Shown piece by piece: positions 15,368 to 24,975 of a stretch of 64,000 bases of DNA (its first letter is position 1; each line of letters begins with the position of its first letter). The stretch spans positions 992,001-1,056,000 of the forward strand of contig NZ_CP083371.1 in assembly GCF_017488845.2 (NCBI RefSeq), read 5' to 3'. Source of the DNA: Ensifer canadensis. Its GTDB lineage: Bacteria; Pseudomonadota; Alphaproteobacteria; Rhizobiales; Rhizobiaceae. Under the pieces are notes generated by a model. The model ran no database searches and was not told where the DNA came from. It saw nothing but the letters and a program-made list of their open reading frames with translations. A program made the position numbers and the translations under genes.

Positions 15368-16300
15368 ATGTACCAGGTCTTTGCTTTCCTCGACAATCAA
15401 TTCAAGGCTCCACTTGAGAGTTTCATTTCTTCCGGAACATCCAACATCAGCACGTGGGTGGCGGGGCCGTTGACGGCGGCCCTCGTGCTCTATGTCGTCC
15501 TCTATGGCTATCTGGTTCTCAGAGGGTCCATCGAAACGCCTGTGCTGGAGTTTGCCTACCGCGCGATCAAGCTCGGCATTTTGGTGATGCTCGTGCGCGA
15601 TGCTGCCGACTATCGGGCGTTTGTAACTGATCTATTCTTCACTAGTCTGCCGCAGGAAATCTCCACGGCGCTCAACACCGGCACCGTACCGAGTGCGTCG
15701 ACATTTGATGCACTGCTCGACAAGGGGCAGGCGTCGGCCAACCAAATCTGGAACAGAAGCTCTTGGCCGCTCGACATCGCGACCGCATTCGGTGGCCTCT
15801 TGATGGTCGTCATCACATTCGTCGTCGCTGCAATCGGCTATATTGTCTCCCTCTATGCCCGCGTCGCACTCGCCATCATTCTGGCACTCGGTCCCATTTT
15901 CATTGCACTGGCGATGTTTCAGAGCACGCGGCGCTTCACCGAAGCCTGGATCGGCCAACTGGTTAATTTCGTTATCTTACAGATCCTGGTCGTTGCGGTC
16001 GGCTCGCTGCTGATCACAACGCTCGACACGTCGTTCACCACCGTCGAAGCCTACGAGGACGTCTTGATGCGGCCGATAGCGATCGGAGCCATTGGGATCG
16101 CAAGCCTCTATGTCTTTTATCAGCTCCCCGGTATCGCAGCATCCCTTGCTGCCGGTGGTGCGTCGCTGACCTATGGCTACTCTGCGGCACGCGATGCGCA
16201 TGAGAGTACGCTCACCTCCGGAGCAGTCGCTGTCCAGCGCATCGCGCGACGCGGTATGGGCGCCGCCGTTCGCCGCTGGTCGGCACACGACACGTCGTGA
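15368..16300 (+). CDS. virB6: VirB6-like inner-membrane channel protein
   Basis: The 310-residue polytopic protein has at least five hydrophobic helices (for example WVAGPLTAALVLYVVLYGYL, LLMVVITFVVAAIGYIVSLYA, VALAIILALGPIFIALAMF), matching TrbL/VirB6. It contributes to the translocation pore. The conserved LALGPIF(I/L)A stretch and the following Trp (EAWIGQL) are family features. It follows the small lipoprotein ORF by 5 bases. Confidence 0.88.
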   Translation: MYQVFAFLDNQFKAPLESFISSGTSNISTWVAGPLTAALVLYVVLYGYLVLRGSIETPVLEFAYRAIKLGILVMLVRDAADYRAFVTDLFFTSLPQEISTALNTGTVPSASTFDALLDKGQASANQIWNRSSWPLDIATAFGGLLMVVITFVVAAIGYIVSLYARVALAIILALGPIFIALAMFQSTRRFTEAWIGQLVNFVILQILVVAVGSLLITTLDTSFTTVEAYEDVLMRPIAIGAIGIASLYVFYQLPGIAASLAAGGASLTYGYSAARDAHESTLTSGAVAVQRIARRGMGAAVRRWSAHDTS

Positions 16301-16377
16301 CCTGCCGATGCTCTTCCAGCAAGGTGCCTCAACGGCGCTGCGACCCCTTTACGGATGAACAAAGGATACCGGTCGAT

Positions 16378-16629
16378 ATGCCGCGAACTGTCTTCTGCCT
16401 CCTATTGTTGGCCCTGGTCAGCGGATGCCACACGATGACGTCTCATCTCCCGAAATGCGACGGATACGCCAAACGTCCGCTCAACCGTTCAATGTGGCAA
16501 TGGGAGGGCGGCAAACAGCGTTCTGCAAAACCCCTCGGTTACCTGCGTGAACAGCCTGCCGCGGCCTTCGAGGAGTTTGACGAACGCGCGTCCTATCGCA
16601 AATGCGCCGAGGCGCTGGGGCGCCAATGA
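16378..16629 (+). CDS. virB7: VirB7-like outer-membrane lipoprotein
   Basis: The 83-residue protein begins MPRTVFCLLLLALVSGC; LVSGC is a lipobox with Cys 17 as lipid anchor. The remainder is polar. VirB7 lipoproteins stabilise VirB9 in the outer-membrane core complex. I chose ATG 16378 because the upstream in-frame sequence has no signal character. It overlaps virB8 by 4 bases. Its length exceeds that of Agrobacterium VirB7 (55) but fits TrwH-like members. Confidence 0.7.
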   Translation: MPRTVFCLLLLALVSGCHTMTSHLPKCDGYAKRPLNRSMWQWEGGKQRSAKPLGYLREQPAAAFEEFDERASYRKCAEALGRQ

Positions 16630-17297
16630 TTACCCCGGATGGTTTGAAGGCGTATTTCGACAGGGCGCGCCGTTTCGATCAGGATCGCTTGATAAGCGTC
16701 GAACGCTCGGCACGAATTGCCTGGACTATTGCAATTGTTGCAAGCTTCGTTGCCTGCGCCGCCGTCTTTGCCGTCGCTGCGCTCGCGCCATTGAAGACGG
16801 CCGTGCCATTCGTCGTGCGTGTCGACAACTCGACCGGTATTGTCGACGTGGTATCGGCCCTGACCTCGGGGGCTGGAAGCTACGACGAAGCGGTGACGAA
16901 GTATTTTGCTGCGCGCTATGTCAGGGCGCGCGAAGGCTATGTTTGGTCGGAGGCCAAGGAGAATTTCGAGACCGTCTCACTCCTGTCGGCGCAACCCGAG
17001 CAGATGCGCTTTGCCACCCTTTACCGCGGCAGCAATCCCCACTCCCCACAAAATGTTTACGGGCGCGGTTCGACGGTGAAAGTCACGATCAAGTCGATCT
17101 CCCTGATCAACGCAAACGTCGTGTCGGTGCGCTTTCTCAGCACCATCACCCGGGCAGACGATGTGCGCACAACGCATTGGGTGGCGACGATCACTTATTC
17201 CTATGTCAACGCCCCGGTCTCCTCGACCGACCGGCTGGTCAATCCGCTTGGCTTCGTCGTCAGTGATTATCGGGCAGATCCGGAGGCGATCAATTGA
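16626..17297 (+). CDS. virB8: VirB8-like assembly factor
   Basis: The 223-residue protein has a short cytoplasmic N-terminus, one transmembrane helix (WTIAIVASFVACAAVFAVAAL, about 34-54) and the periplasmic VirB8 domain. Family patterns include APLKTAVPFVVRVD, SYDEAVTKYFAARYVRAREGY, and NPLGFVVSDYRADPE at the end. VirB8 is a bitopic nucleation factor. Start and stop both overlap neighbouring genes. Confidence 0.9.
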   Translation: MITPDGLKAYFDRARRFDQDRLISVERSARIAWTIAIVASFVACAAVFAVAALAPLKTAVPFVVRVDNSTGIVDVVSALTSGAGSYDEAVTKYFAARYVRAREGYVWSEAKENFETVSLLSAQPEQMRFATLYRGSNPHSPQNVYGRGSTVKVTIKSISLINANVVSVRFLSTITRADDVRTTHWVATITYSYVNAPVSSTDRLVNPLGFVVSDYRADPEAIN

Positions 17298-18175
17298 AGA
17301 CAATTTCATTGCCAGTCTTTGCCGCCCTTGTCGCCGTCACAACGGTGTTTCATCCAGCCTTGGCCCTCGATATTCCGAGCGGCGCCGGGCAGGACAACCG
17401 TGTTCGTTTCGTCAACTACCAGCCGTATAACATCACCCGCATCGTCGGCACGCTGCGCTCGTCGGTTGAGGTGGAGTTTGCACCCAATGAGGAGATCGCG
17501 CATGTGGCGCTTGGCAATTCGGTAGCCTGGGAGGTGGCGCCAGCCGGAAATATTCTGTTCCTAAAACCGCGCGAAAACCAGCCGATCACCAACATCTCCA
17601 TAGTCACGACAAGACGAGATGGCTCAAAGCGCAGTTACCAGATGGAGCTGACAGTGCGCGACGGCTCCGTTGCTGCCGGACAAGATACCTACTTCTATGT
17701 GAAGTACCGATATCCCACTGACGAGGCGCAGCGCCGGCGCCTGGAAGCGCAGGCCCGTGGCCAAGCGGAGAAAGCCGATGCTGCAAATGACGTTTTGGCG
17801 CTCCATGAGCAATATGGCCCGCGCAACTGGCAATATTCGGTGCAAGGATCTGCCGCGATCGAACCGCAGGCCGTTTACGACAACGGCAAGCTTACAACTT
17901 TTGTCTTCGGCGACAATCGGGAGATCCCGGCAATCTACCTTGAGAGCTCCGACGGAACCGAAAGTCTCGTCTCAAAATCCATCTCCGGTGGTCTCGTGCT
18001 CGTTCATGCCATCAGCCGCAAGTTCATCCTGCGTCGTGGAGCGGATGTGATCTGCGTCTTCAACGAGGGCCACCCTCTTGGCGCTGACAACCCCGGGACA
18101 CATACGACCTCTCCATCGGTGGAGAGGGTCGTCAAGGCAGCAGATGAGGACACAGCCCAAAGAGACGCACAATGA
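17294..18175 (+). CDS. virB9: VirB9-like outer-membrane core complex protein
   Basis: The 293-residue protein has a signal peptide ending ALALD and the VirB9/CagX layout: DNRVRFVNYQPYNITRI, then NILFLKPRENQPITNISIVTT, and a C-terminal beta domain (WQYSVQGSAAIEPQAVYDNGKLT...). It forms the outer ring with VirB7 and VirB10. The start is TTG 17294 overlapping the virB8 stop, which makes it depend on coupling. Confidence 0.92.
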   Translation: MKTISLPVFAALVAVTTVFHPALALDIPSGAGQDNRVRFVNYQPYNITRIVGTLRSSVEVEFAPNEEIAHVALGNSVAWEVAPAGNILFLKPRENQPITNISIVTTRRDGSKRSYQMELTVRDGSVAAGQDTYFYVKYRYPTDEAQRRRLEAQARGQAEKADAANDVLALHEQYGPRNWQYSVQGSAAIEPQAVYDNGKLTTFVFGDNREIPAIYLESSDGTESLVSKSISGGLVLVHAISRKFILRRGADVICVFNEGHPLGADNPGTHTTSPSVERVVKAADEDTAQRDAQ

Positions 18176-19344
18176 CAGACGATGTTCCAACGACGATACC
18201 CGGCGAACGCGGACATGCCCAGCTTCCCCAAGGGTTCGACAACAACCCGGCTCTCAGACGCGGCGCCGTTGTCGCAGCTATCCTCGCCTTCATCGGCTTC
18301 GGGCTGTGGTCGATGCGTTCTCAGACCCTTGACCCGAATGCCAATCGTGAGGAGCGGGTGGTCATCCGGCAAGCGACGGACTTCGAGCCGGCAAAAGAGG
18401 AGCCAAAGACGGTGGAGCCATTGCCCGAAGTCAAATTGCCAACGCCGGTTGTCGCCGAAGCGCCCACCGAACCCGAAAAGGACGAGCTTCTGGAATCTGC
18501 CCGGCGAGCGCCCGTCATGGCCTTCAACGCAGGCCAAGGGATCGATCGCCGTTCCGAATCCACGCAAACACCGCCAGATCAAGCTTCGACCTATCTGCCC
18601 ATTAATGGCGCGCTTGGCGGCGAGGTAGGCGAAAACGAAGATCAGCGTTTCGACCGGATGCTGAAGCCGACACGGCTGGAAGGTTCGCGCGCCGGACATC
18701 TCGGCAACCGGAACTATATCGTCGCGATGGGGACTTCGATCCCGTGCGTGCTCGAAACGGCGCTGTCTTCTGACCAGCCTGGCTTCGCCAGCTGTGTCAT
18801 CAATCGCGACGTGTTTTCGGATAACGGCCGCGTGGTGCTGATGGAGAAGGGCACACAAGTTGTCGGCGAATACCGCGGCGGTCTGCGGCGCGGCCAGAAG
18901 CGGCTCTTCGTCCTCTGGAACCGTGCGAAAACGCCAACCGGTGTCATCATTGCGCTTGCTTCACCCGCAACCGATGCGCTCGGTCGCGCCGGCTTTGACG
19001 GTCATGTCGACAGTCATTGGTGGGAGCGCTTCGGCAGTGCTTTGCTCCTGTCGATCGTTGGTGATGTGGCGAGCTTTGGCGGAAGGAAATTACAGGATCA
19101 GGAGGTCGACGTGGAGGGTACGACGAGCGCCGGCAGGCAAGCGGCAGCGATCGCCGTCGAGCAATCGATCAATGTCGTCCCGACGCTAAACAAGCATCAG
19201 GGCGAGCTCGTGTCGATTTTCGTGGCTCGTGATCTCGATTTTTCCGGGATCTATGAATTGCGGGTGTCCGAACCACGTAGCACTGTTCTCGAACGTTCTG
19301 TCCTCGGCGACTTCAGCAAACGTGCGCGCGTGGTAACGAAATGA
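18172..19344 (+). CDS. virB10: VirB10-like core complex protein
   Basis: The 390-residue protein has a cytoplasmic N-terminus, one membrane helix (VVAAILAFIGFGLWSM, about 29-45), a Pro/Glu-rich periplasmic stretch, and the TrbI/VirB10 domain from about 180 (VAMGTSIPCVLETALSSDQPG). The end has the conserved GELVSIFVARDLDFSGIY. VirB10 links inner and outer membranes and gates the channel. It overlaps virB9 by 4 bases. Confidence 0.93.
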   Translation: MTDDVPTTIPGERGHAQLPQGFDNNPALRRGAVVAAILAFIGFGLWSMRSQTLDPNANREERVVIRQATDFEPAKEEPKTVEPLPEVKLPTPVVAEAPTEPEKDELLESARRAPVMAFNAGQGIDRRSESTQTPPDQASTYLPINGALGGEVGENEDQRFDRMLKPTRLEGSRAGHLGNRNYIVAMGTSIPCVLETALSSDQPGFASCVINRDVFSDNGRVVLMEKGTQVVGEYRGGLRRGQKRLFVLWNRAKTPTGVIIALASPATDALGRAGFDGHVDSHWWERFGSALLLSIVGDVASFGGRKLQDQEVDVEGTTSAGRQAAAIAVEQSINVVPTLNKHQGELVSIFVARDLDFSGIYELRVSEPRSTVLERSVLGDFSKRARVVTK

Positions 19345-19354
19345 GGATCAGCGC

Positions 19355-20350
19355 ATGACGGGAACGTGCGACGCGCCTGTCGTGCGCCAGCTTCTCCAGC
19401 CGATCGCCGGGTTGCTGCAAAACCCCACACTCTATGAGGTGGTCATCAACCGGCCCGGCGAAGTCCTGACCGAAGGGTCCGCTGGCTGGTCGCGCCTTGA
19501 CGTTGCGGAACTGACCTTTGACAGATTGATGCGTCTTGCCCGCGCCGTTGCCAGTCATTCGCATCAGGCGATCGACGAGGCGAGGCCGATCCTTTCGGCA
19601 AATCTTCCGGATGACGAGCGTATTCAGATCGTTATCCCGCCGGCAACAACAAAGGGCACGGTTAGCATCACCATTCGCAAACCCTCATCCGTGTCCCTGT
19701 CGTTAGGCGGCCTAGACGCAGCAGGACTATTTACCGTGACCGCCGCGGCGGGCGATCGAGCCGACAGTCCGGACACAAGGCTGTCTAAGCTTTACAAAGC
19801 CGGAAACTATGCGGCGTTCCTGGAGCAATCGGTTGTCGCCCGGAAGAACATCATTATTTCCGGGGCGACCGGCTCGGGTAAAACCACACTGTCGAAGGCG
19901 CTGATCCAACACATTCCGTCGTTCGAGCGCATTATCACAATCGAGGACACAGCCGAGCTGGTCATACCGCAACCAAACCACGTTCGACTGTTCTATTCGA
20001 AGGGGGAACAGGGCCTTGCGAAAATCGGTCCCAAGGAGCTGCTGGAGTCAAGCCTGCGGATGCGTCCCGATCGTGTCCTGCTGCAGGAACTGCGTGACGG
20101 CACGGCTTTCTACTACATCCGAAATATCAACTCCGGGCATCCAGGGTCCATCACCACAGTGCACGCTGACTCGGCAGCCCTCGCGTTTGAGCAACTGACC
20201 CTTCTCGTTAAGGAATCCGACGGCGGGCAGGATCTCGCACGCGACGATATTCGCGACCTGTTGAAGATGTTGGTCGATATCGTCGTTCAGTGCAAACGGG
20301 TCGAGGGGAAGTTCCGCGTAACGGAGATATGGTTTGATCGGCCCGCGTAG
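19355..20350 (+). CDS. virB11: VirB11-like secretion ATPase
   Basis: The 331-residue protein belongs to the VirB11/PulE hexameric ATPases. It has Walker A GATGSGKT (about 170-177), the Asp box ITIEDTAEL, LLESSLRMRPDRVLLQELRDG (Walker B region) and a His box GHPGSITTVHADS. It drives pilus assembly and DNA transfer with VirB4. GAGGATC precedes the ATG. It is the last virB gene; the next operon starts 185 bases on. Confidence 0.95.
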   Translation: MTGTCDAPVVRQLLQPIAGLLQNPTLYEVVINRPGEVLTEGSAGWSRLDVAELTFDRLMRLARAVASHSHQAIDEARPILSANLPDDERIQIVIPPATTKGTVSITIRKPSSVSLSLGGLDAAGLFTVTAAAGDRADSPDTRLSKLYKAGNYAAFLEQSVVARKNIIISGATGSGKTTLSKALIQHIPSFERIITIEDTAELVIPQPNHVRLFYSKGEQGLAKIGPKELLESSLRMRPDRVLLQELRDGTAFYYIRNINSGHPGSITTVHADSAALAFEQLTLLVKESDGGQDLARDDIRDLLKMLVDIVVQCKRVEGKFRVTEIWFDRPA

Positions 20351-20535
20351 TGGTTAGTCGAGGGAACGTTTCCTGGACAGATTTTCGAGCGCTGCTCTCT
20401 GCAACCTTTGCTTGGGGCTTGATTGAGGAGTATTGTTTACCTTCAAGACCCTTGACCACGAGGGGGGCGGAGACCGCGGCACCCTTCATCGCCCTTCGAC
20501 TGCGGGTGAGGAGTTCATGTGTTCGGGAGGAAGAG

Positions 20536-21678
20536 GTGAAACGAAGACCCCATGTTGAAGGGAGGACGTCGCGTCGCAAGTTCCTTAGCGGTGCGGCTAT
20601 GGCCGGCGCGGCGGTGATCGCTGCACCGAGTGTCGTCAAGGCGCAAGGACCGGTCAACATGCGCTGGCAGAGCACATGGCCCTCCAAGGATATCTTTCAC
20701 GAGTTCGCGCTCGATTTCGCCAAAAAGGTCAACGACATGACCGGCGGCGACCTGAAGATCGAGGTGCTGCCGGCGGGCGCCGTCGTGCCAGCCTTCGGCC
20801 TGCTCGACGCAGTGTCGCAAGGAACCCTCGACGGCGGCCACGGCGTTCTTGTCTACCACTATGGGAAACAGACGGCGCTGGCCCTCTGGGGCTCCGGGCC
20901 GGGCTTCGCAATGGACGCCAACATGCTGCTGGCGTGGCACAAATATGGCGGCGGCAAGGAGCTTCTCGCCAAGCTTTATGAATCCATCGGCGCCAATGTC
21001 GTTTCGTTCCCTTATGGGCCGATGCCGACACAACCGCTCGGCTGGTTCAAGAAGCCTGTGGCCAAGGTTGAGGATCTCCAAGGACTGAAATTCCGCACGG
21101 TCGGAATCTCGATCGACGTCTTCACCGGTCTCGGGGCAGCAGTCAATGCGTTGCCGGGCGGCGAAATCGTCGCGGCACTGGACCGTGGGTTGCTCGACGC
21201 GGCCGAATTCAACAACGCTTCGTCCGACCGCGTCCTTGGTTTCCCCGACGTCTCGAAGATCTGCATGCTGCAGAGCTATCACCAGAATGCCGAGCAGTTC
21301 GAAATCATGTTCAACAAGGCGAAATACGACGCGCTGTCCGAGCAAATGAAGGCCATTATCGCCAATGCCGTTGAGGCGGCTTCACAGGACATGCACTGGA
21401 AGGCGATTGATCGCTATTCGAAAGACTATTTGGAGATGCAGACGACCGACAAGGTCAAATTCTACAAGACACCTGAAACGATCCTCAAGAGGCAATTGGA
21501 GGTTTACGACGAGGTCGTGAAGAAGAAAGCGGCCGAAAACCCGCTCTTCAAGGAGATTCTTCAGTCCCAGCTCGCCTTTGCAGAGCGGGCAACGCGGTGG
21601 GAACAGGACACCGTCGTCGGCCGGAGATTGGTATTCGATCACTATTTCGGTCGGGACGGTGTCGCCAAAGAACTCTGA
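20536..21678 (+). CDS. dctP: TRAP transporter substrate-binding protein (DctP/TakP-like)
   Basis: I place the start at GTG 20536, with GGGAGGAAGAG upstream. The protein (about 380 residues) then begins with a twin-arginine signal (TSRRKFLSGAAMAGAAVIAAPS), so it is probably exported folded by Tat. The mature part (MRWQSTWPSKDIFHEFALDF..., then VEDLQGLKFRTVGI, and LDAAEFNNASSD) follows the DctP family, close to members binding 2-oxo acids or similar carboxylates. The ligand is not provable here. It forms an operon with dctQ and dctM. Confidence 0.85.
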   Translation: MKRRPHVEGRTSRRKFLSGAAMAGAAVIAAPSVVKAQGPVNMRWQSTWPSKDIFHEFALDFAKKVNDMTGGDLKIEVLPAGAVVPAFGLLDAVSQGTLDGGHGVLVYHYGKQTALALWGSGPGFAMDANMLLAWHKYGGGKELLAKLYESIGANVVSFPYGPMPTQPLGWFKKPVAKVEDLQGLKFRTVGISIDVFTGLGAAVNALPGGEIVAALDRGLLDAAEFNNASSDRVLGFPDVSKICMLQSYHQNAEQFEIMFNKAKYDALSEQMKAIIANAVEAASQDMHWKAIDRYSKDYLEMQTTDKVKFYKTPETILKRQLEVYDEVVKKKAAENPLFKEILQSQLAFAERATRWEQDTVVGRRLVFDHYFGRDGVAKEL

Positions 21679-21743
21679 CGCGTGGCTTGGGCATTTCGGG
21701 CGGAGAACTTCTGGCCAAAAGAATGCACCATCTGGGGGCACGC

Positions 21744-22412
21744 GTGACCGTTCAGGATTTTCTGCTCAGGATCGATGCAATCAGCGTGTGGGTCGGAAAG
21801 GCCGCGGCGTGGCTCATCATTGGGCTGATGACACTTGTCTGCGTCGAGGTCTTCAAACGCTACATCATGAACATGCCGACCGCCTGGATCTTCGACGCTA
21901 GCAACATGTTTTACGGCACGCTGTTCATGCTCGCCGGAGCCTACGGTTTGGCGCAGAACGCTCATGTACGTGGTGACTTTCTCTATAGCTCACTCAGACC
22001 GCGGATACAGGCCGGGCTCGATCTCGTCCTCTACATCCTCTTCTTCCTGCCCGGCGTCGCCGCCCTCGTTTACGCGGGTTACGATTACGCGGCACTTTCG
22101 TGGCGGATCGGCGAGCATTCGACCGTGACGGCAGAGGGGCCGCCGATCTACTACTTCAAGACCGTCATACCGATAGCCGGTGCACTCGTGATGCTTCAAG
22201 GACTGGCCGAGATCATGCGCTGCATCGTCTGTCTGAGGTCTGGAGAATGGCCGAGCCGCATTGCGGATGTCGAGGAGATCGACGTCGTCGCCGAGCAGCT
22301 TGCGCATAGCGAGCACATAGACGCCGAAACGCGCGAGGCCGCGATCGAGCGCGCCCAGGACATCGACAGGGCAGCGAGAAAACGAGGCCTGGGGGGAGAC
22401 ATCGAGACGTGA
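21744..22412 (+). CDS. dctQ: TRAP transporter small permease (DctQ)
   Basis: The protein (about 222 residues) has four transmembrane helices, with the DctQ motif near FDASNMFYGTLFMLAGAYGLAQNAHVRGDF. A polar C-terminal extension follows (EEIDVVAEQLAHSEHIDAETREAAIERAQ), longer than in most DctQ proteins. GTG 21744, preceded by GGGGG, is the best start; ATG 21723 lacks an SD. It overlaps dctM by 4 bases. Confidence 0.8.
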   Translation: MTVQDFLLRIDAISVWVGKAAAWLIIGLMTLVCVEVFKRYIMNMPTAWIFDASNMFYGTLFMLAGAYGLAQNAHVRGDFLYSSLRPRIQAGLDLVLYILFFLPGVAALVYAGYDYAALSWRIGEHSTVTAEGPPIYYFKTVIPIAGALVMLQGLAEIMRCIVCLRSGEWPSRIADVEEIDVVAEQLAHSEHIDAETREAAIERAQDIDRAARKRGLGGDIET

Positions 22413-24151
22413 GCGATCCGTTCCTCGGACTGACGATGCTGATCTTCATCGTGATCGTAATCATGATGGGGTTCCCGACAGCCTTTACGCTGATGGGGCT
22501 CGGCATGCTCTTTGGATTCTATGCCTTCTACAATCCGGCCGAGCACTGGATCGACAATCGCGTCTTCGACCTAATGGTTCAGCGCACCTACGGCGCGATG
22601 ACCAACGACGTCCTGATCTCCATCCCCCTCTTCGTCCTGATGGGCTACGTAATGGAGCGCGGTGCGCTGGTCGACAAGATGTTCTACAGCATCCAGCTCT
22701 GTTTCAGACGGGTGCCGGCGTCGCTTGCCGTTGCGACGCTCATCGTTTGCACTTTCTGGGGCATTGCCAGCGGCCTCGTCGGCGCCGTGGTGGTGCTGAT
22801 GGGCGTCATCGCGATGAACCCAATGCTGCGCGCCGGCTACGACGTGAAGCTTGCCGCGGGCGTCATCACTGCCGGCGGCACGCTGGGCATTTTGATCCCG
22901 CCATCGGTGATGATTATCGTCTACGCGGCGGTTGCCGGGCAGTCGGTCGTCAAGCTTTATGCCGCGGCGATGTTGCCCGGCTTTTTCCTTGCGCTCCTCT
23001 ATCTTGTCTACATTCTCGGCTGGGCGATGATCAATCCGAAGATCGCACCCGCCTTACCCGAGGAACAGACAAGAGTTCCGGTGCCCGATTGGATGAGGAG
23101 CTTTGAGGCCCTCTATTCACGCAACATGTTAGCCGGGCTCTTTTCCGCGCTGTTTTCGCCGTCGCGGGCGATGGCGATCGAGACCCCGGAGGGGCGGCTC
23201 ACCTATTGGAAGCTGATCAAGAATACCTGCGCTGCGCTGGTTCCTTTCTTGCTGACCGCATTCACGCTTGCGCTCGTGTGGTGGTATGTCGTCATTCATC
23301 CGCAAGCCTCGGCCGAGGCCGAAGCGCCCGAAGGGCTTGAGGAGCTCGGCGCGCCGGCGCTCGATGCGGGTCCGGCGGCGGTCGACGGGCCGACAGGGAG
23401 TTTCTACGTAACGTTCGGCATCATCGCCGCCATCGCCGCGGTCGTACTCGTGCGCTACTACCGCAACATGACCACGGATCGCTTGCAGGTCGTGAAGCTT
23501 CTGGTCTCCTCCGTGATGCCGCTCGGCATTCTCACTGCGCTCGTCCTTGCCGTTATCCTGTTCGGGATCACGACGGCGACCGAGTCAGCTGCCGTCGGCG
23601 CTGCAGGGGCCTTCCTGCTTGCGTTCCAGGCCCGGACGCTCAACTGGAAGCGCACCAAGGAAGCGGTGTTCCTGACGGCGAAGACGACCGCGATGGTCTG
23701 CTGGCTCTTTGTCGGCTCAGCGCTCTTCTCCGCGGTCTTTGCTATCCTTGGCGGCCAGGCGCTGGTTGAAGAATGGGTGCTGGCGCTCGACTTGACGCCG
23801 GTGCAGTTCATGATCCTGTCGCAGGCGATCATATTCGTTCTCGGCTGGCCGCTCGAATGGACCGAGATCATCATCATCTTCGTGCCGATCTTCTTGCCGC
23901 TGCTAAGCCACTTCGACATCGACCCCATTCTCTGGGGTGTCCTCGTTTTCGTCAATCTTCAGGCAGCGTTCCTGTCGCCGCCAGTCGCGATGTCGGCCTA
24001 TTATCTCAAAGGTGTATCGCCGCCACAGGTCACCCTCAGCCAGATATTCGCAGGCATGATACCCTACATGCTGATCGTCATACTCTGCATGGTCATCATG
24101 TATGTCTGGCCGGGCATGGCACTCTGGCTTCCGTATTATCTCTACGACTGA
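22409..24151 (+). CDS. dctM: TRAP transporter large permease (DctM), long form
   Basis: The 580-residue membrane protein has DctM motifs: GFPTAFTLMGLGMLFGF, NDVLISIPLFVLMGYVMERG, GTLGILIPPSVMIIVYAAVAGQS and PPVAMSAYYLKGV. Usual DctM proteins have about 430 residues. The additional length comes from an insert (about 205-350) with extra helices and an acidic loop (AEAEAPEGLEELGAP), known from the TakM-like branch. It uses the sodium or proton gradient to import the ligand delivered by DctP. Confidence 0.88.
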   Translation: MSDPFLGLTMLIFIVIVIMMGFPTAFTLMGLGMLFGFYAFYNPAEHWIDNRVFDLMVQRTYGAMTNDVLISIPLFVLMGYVMERGALVDKMFYSIQLCFRRVPASLAVATLIVCTFWGIASGLVGAVVVLMGVIAMNPMLRAGYDVKLAAGVITAGGTLGILIPPSVMIIVYAAVAGQSVVKLYAAAMLPGFFLALLYLVYILGWAMINPKIAPALPEEQTRVPVPDWMRSFEALYSRNMLAGLFSALFSPSRAMAIETPEGRLTYWKLIKNTCAALVPFLLTAFTLALVWWYVVIHPQASAEAEAPEGLEELGAPALDAGPAAVDGPTGSFYVTFGIIAAIAAVVLVRYYRNMTTDRLQVVKLLVSSVMPLGILTALVLAVILFGITTATESAAVGAAGAFLLAFQARTLNWKRTKEAVFLTAKTTAMVCWLFVGSALFSAVFAILGGQALVEEWVLALDLTPVQFMILSQAIIFVLGWPLEWTEIIIIFVPIFLPLLSHFDIDPILWGVLVFVNLQAAFLSPPVAMSAYYLKGVSPPQVTLSQIFAGMIPYMLIVILCMVIMYVWPGMALWLPYYLYD

Positions 24152-24606
24152 GAGATTGCCGTCTGCCGCAGCGGCGGGCCGGTAAAAAAGCTAGCCATCT
24201 GTGCTCTCGGCAGCGCAGGTGGCGCCTCCGCGTTCACGCCGCTTGGCCATCAGGTCGTCCCGAGCGGTCGTTTTATCGGGAGTCCAGACAGGTGTTCTCG
24301 GCGGCCTCTCCAGGCGCTTCTTGTTGATGATCGGCGCATCGTTCTCCAACGGTGCGCGATGCAGTGCTGACCGGCTCAATCCGGTCGATTGGTCTCCCGG
24401 CTGCGGTGGCAGCCTCCCCGGGCAGCAGACTGTTTGACAGCAACCCGGTATTGCCGGATCTTTGGGTTCGCTGTGCATTCAAGCAGACCCTTGGCGCAGC
24501 GTTGTCGATGTGACTATGCCCGCTCTATTGAGCAGGAACCCGTCGAGCGGTGCACTCGAGCCCCTTTTGAAGCCAAGCGTAGCCTGAACCTATACGGGAG
24601 GATAAC
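24152..24606. other. Gene-free stretch between the TRAP operon and dodecin
   Basis: Several open frames exist on both strands (for example minus 24191-24478), but none has a ribosome binding site together with protein-like composition. A short inverted repeat GACCGG-N6-CCGGTC lies at 24369-24386. I see nothing else supportable; decayed coding sequence is possible. Confidence 0.4.
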
Positions 24607-24816
24607 GTGAGCGACCATGTCTACAAGAAGGTGGAACTTATCGGTAGTTCGAAAGTCTCTGTGACCGAGGCAATCGAGACGGCGATTATGCGGGCCTCTA
24701 AAACCATGAGAAATCTCGAATGGTTCGAGGTGGATCAAATCCGGGGACAGATCAAGGATGGGGCGGTGGCGTGCTATCAGGTGGTTGTGAAGGTCGGATT
24801 TCGGATCGACGATTGA
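24607..24816 (+). CDS. Dodecin family flavin-binding protein
   Basis: The 69-residue protein follows dodecin closely: HVYKKVELIGSSKVSVTEAI, then ASKTMRNLEWFEVDQIRGQI with the Trp that stacks on the flavin pair, and CYQVVVKVGFRID at the end. Dodecins form hollow dodecamers that store and shield flavins. The start is GTG 24607 with GGGAGG upstream. It stands alone, next to plasmid transfer genes. Confidence 0.93.
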   Translation: MSDHVYKKVELIGSSKVSVTEAIETAIMRASKTMRNLEWFEVDQIRGQIKDGAVACYQVVVKVGFRIDD

Positions 24817-24865
24817 CACGCTAAGCCATTTCTCTGTGCCGACGTGCAAGCTGTCTCCGCTTGTC

Positions 24866-24975
24866 GATCGGGTATTCGTGGAGGCCGCGGCTACCGTTAC
24901 GGCATACCGGCGAACTATACCTCTCGGTCAAACCGGACAGCATCCGAGATCCGCATGATCTTCGGCAGCTCGCGG
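24866..24975 (+). pseudogene. Remnant of a DUF736 gene
   Basis: The fragment matches the middle of the intact DUF736 gene at 25337-25660: ACCGGCGAACTATACCTCTC corresponds to the TGEEYLSV codons, and GAGATCCGCATGATCTTCGG to the EIGVIFG codons. The start, the end and a continuous frame are missing. It is a partial, decayed duplicate 470 bases before the intact copy. Confidence 0.6.

Noticed and set aside
12000..20000. VirB set as an effector-secretion (virulence) system
   Set aside because: Pairing with TrbM-like, traA, traCDG and an oriT-like site points to conjugation; no effector genes were seen.
20350..20535. N-terminal extension of the DctP gene back to the virB11 stop
   Set aside because: The Tat signal must be near the N-terminus, and GTG 20536 has a good SD.
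24191..24478. Minus-strand frame of 95 codons after dctM
   Set aside because: Only its end looks protein-like; no start signal, no recognised family.
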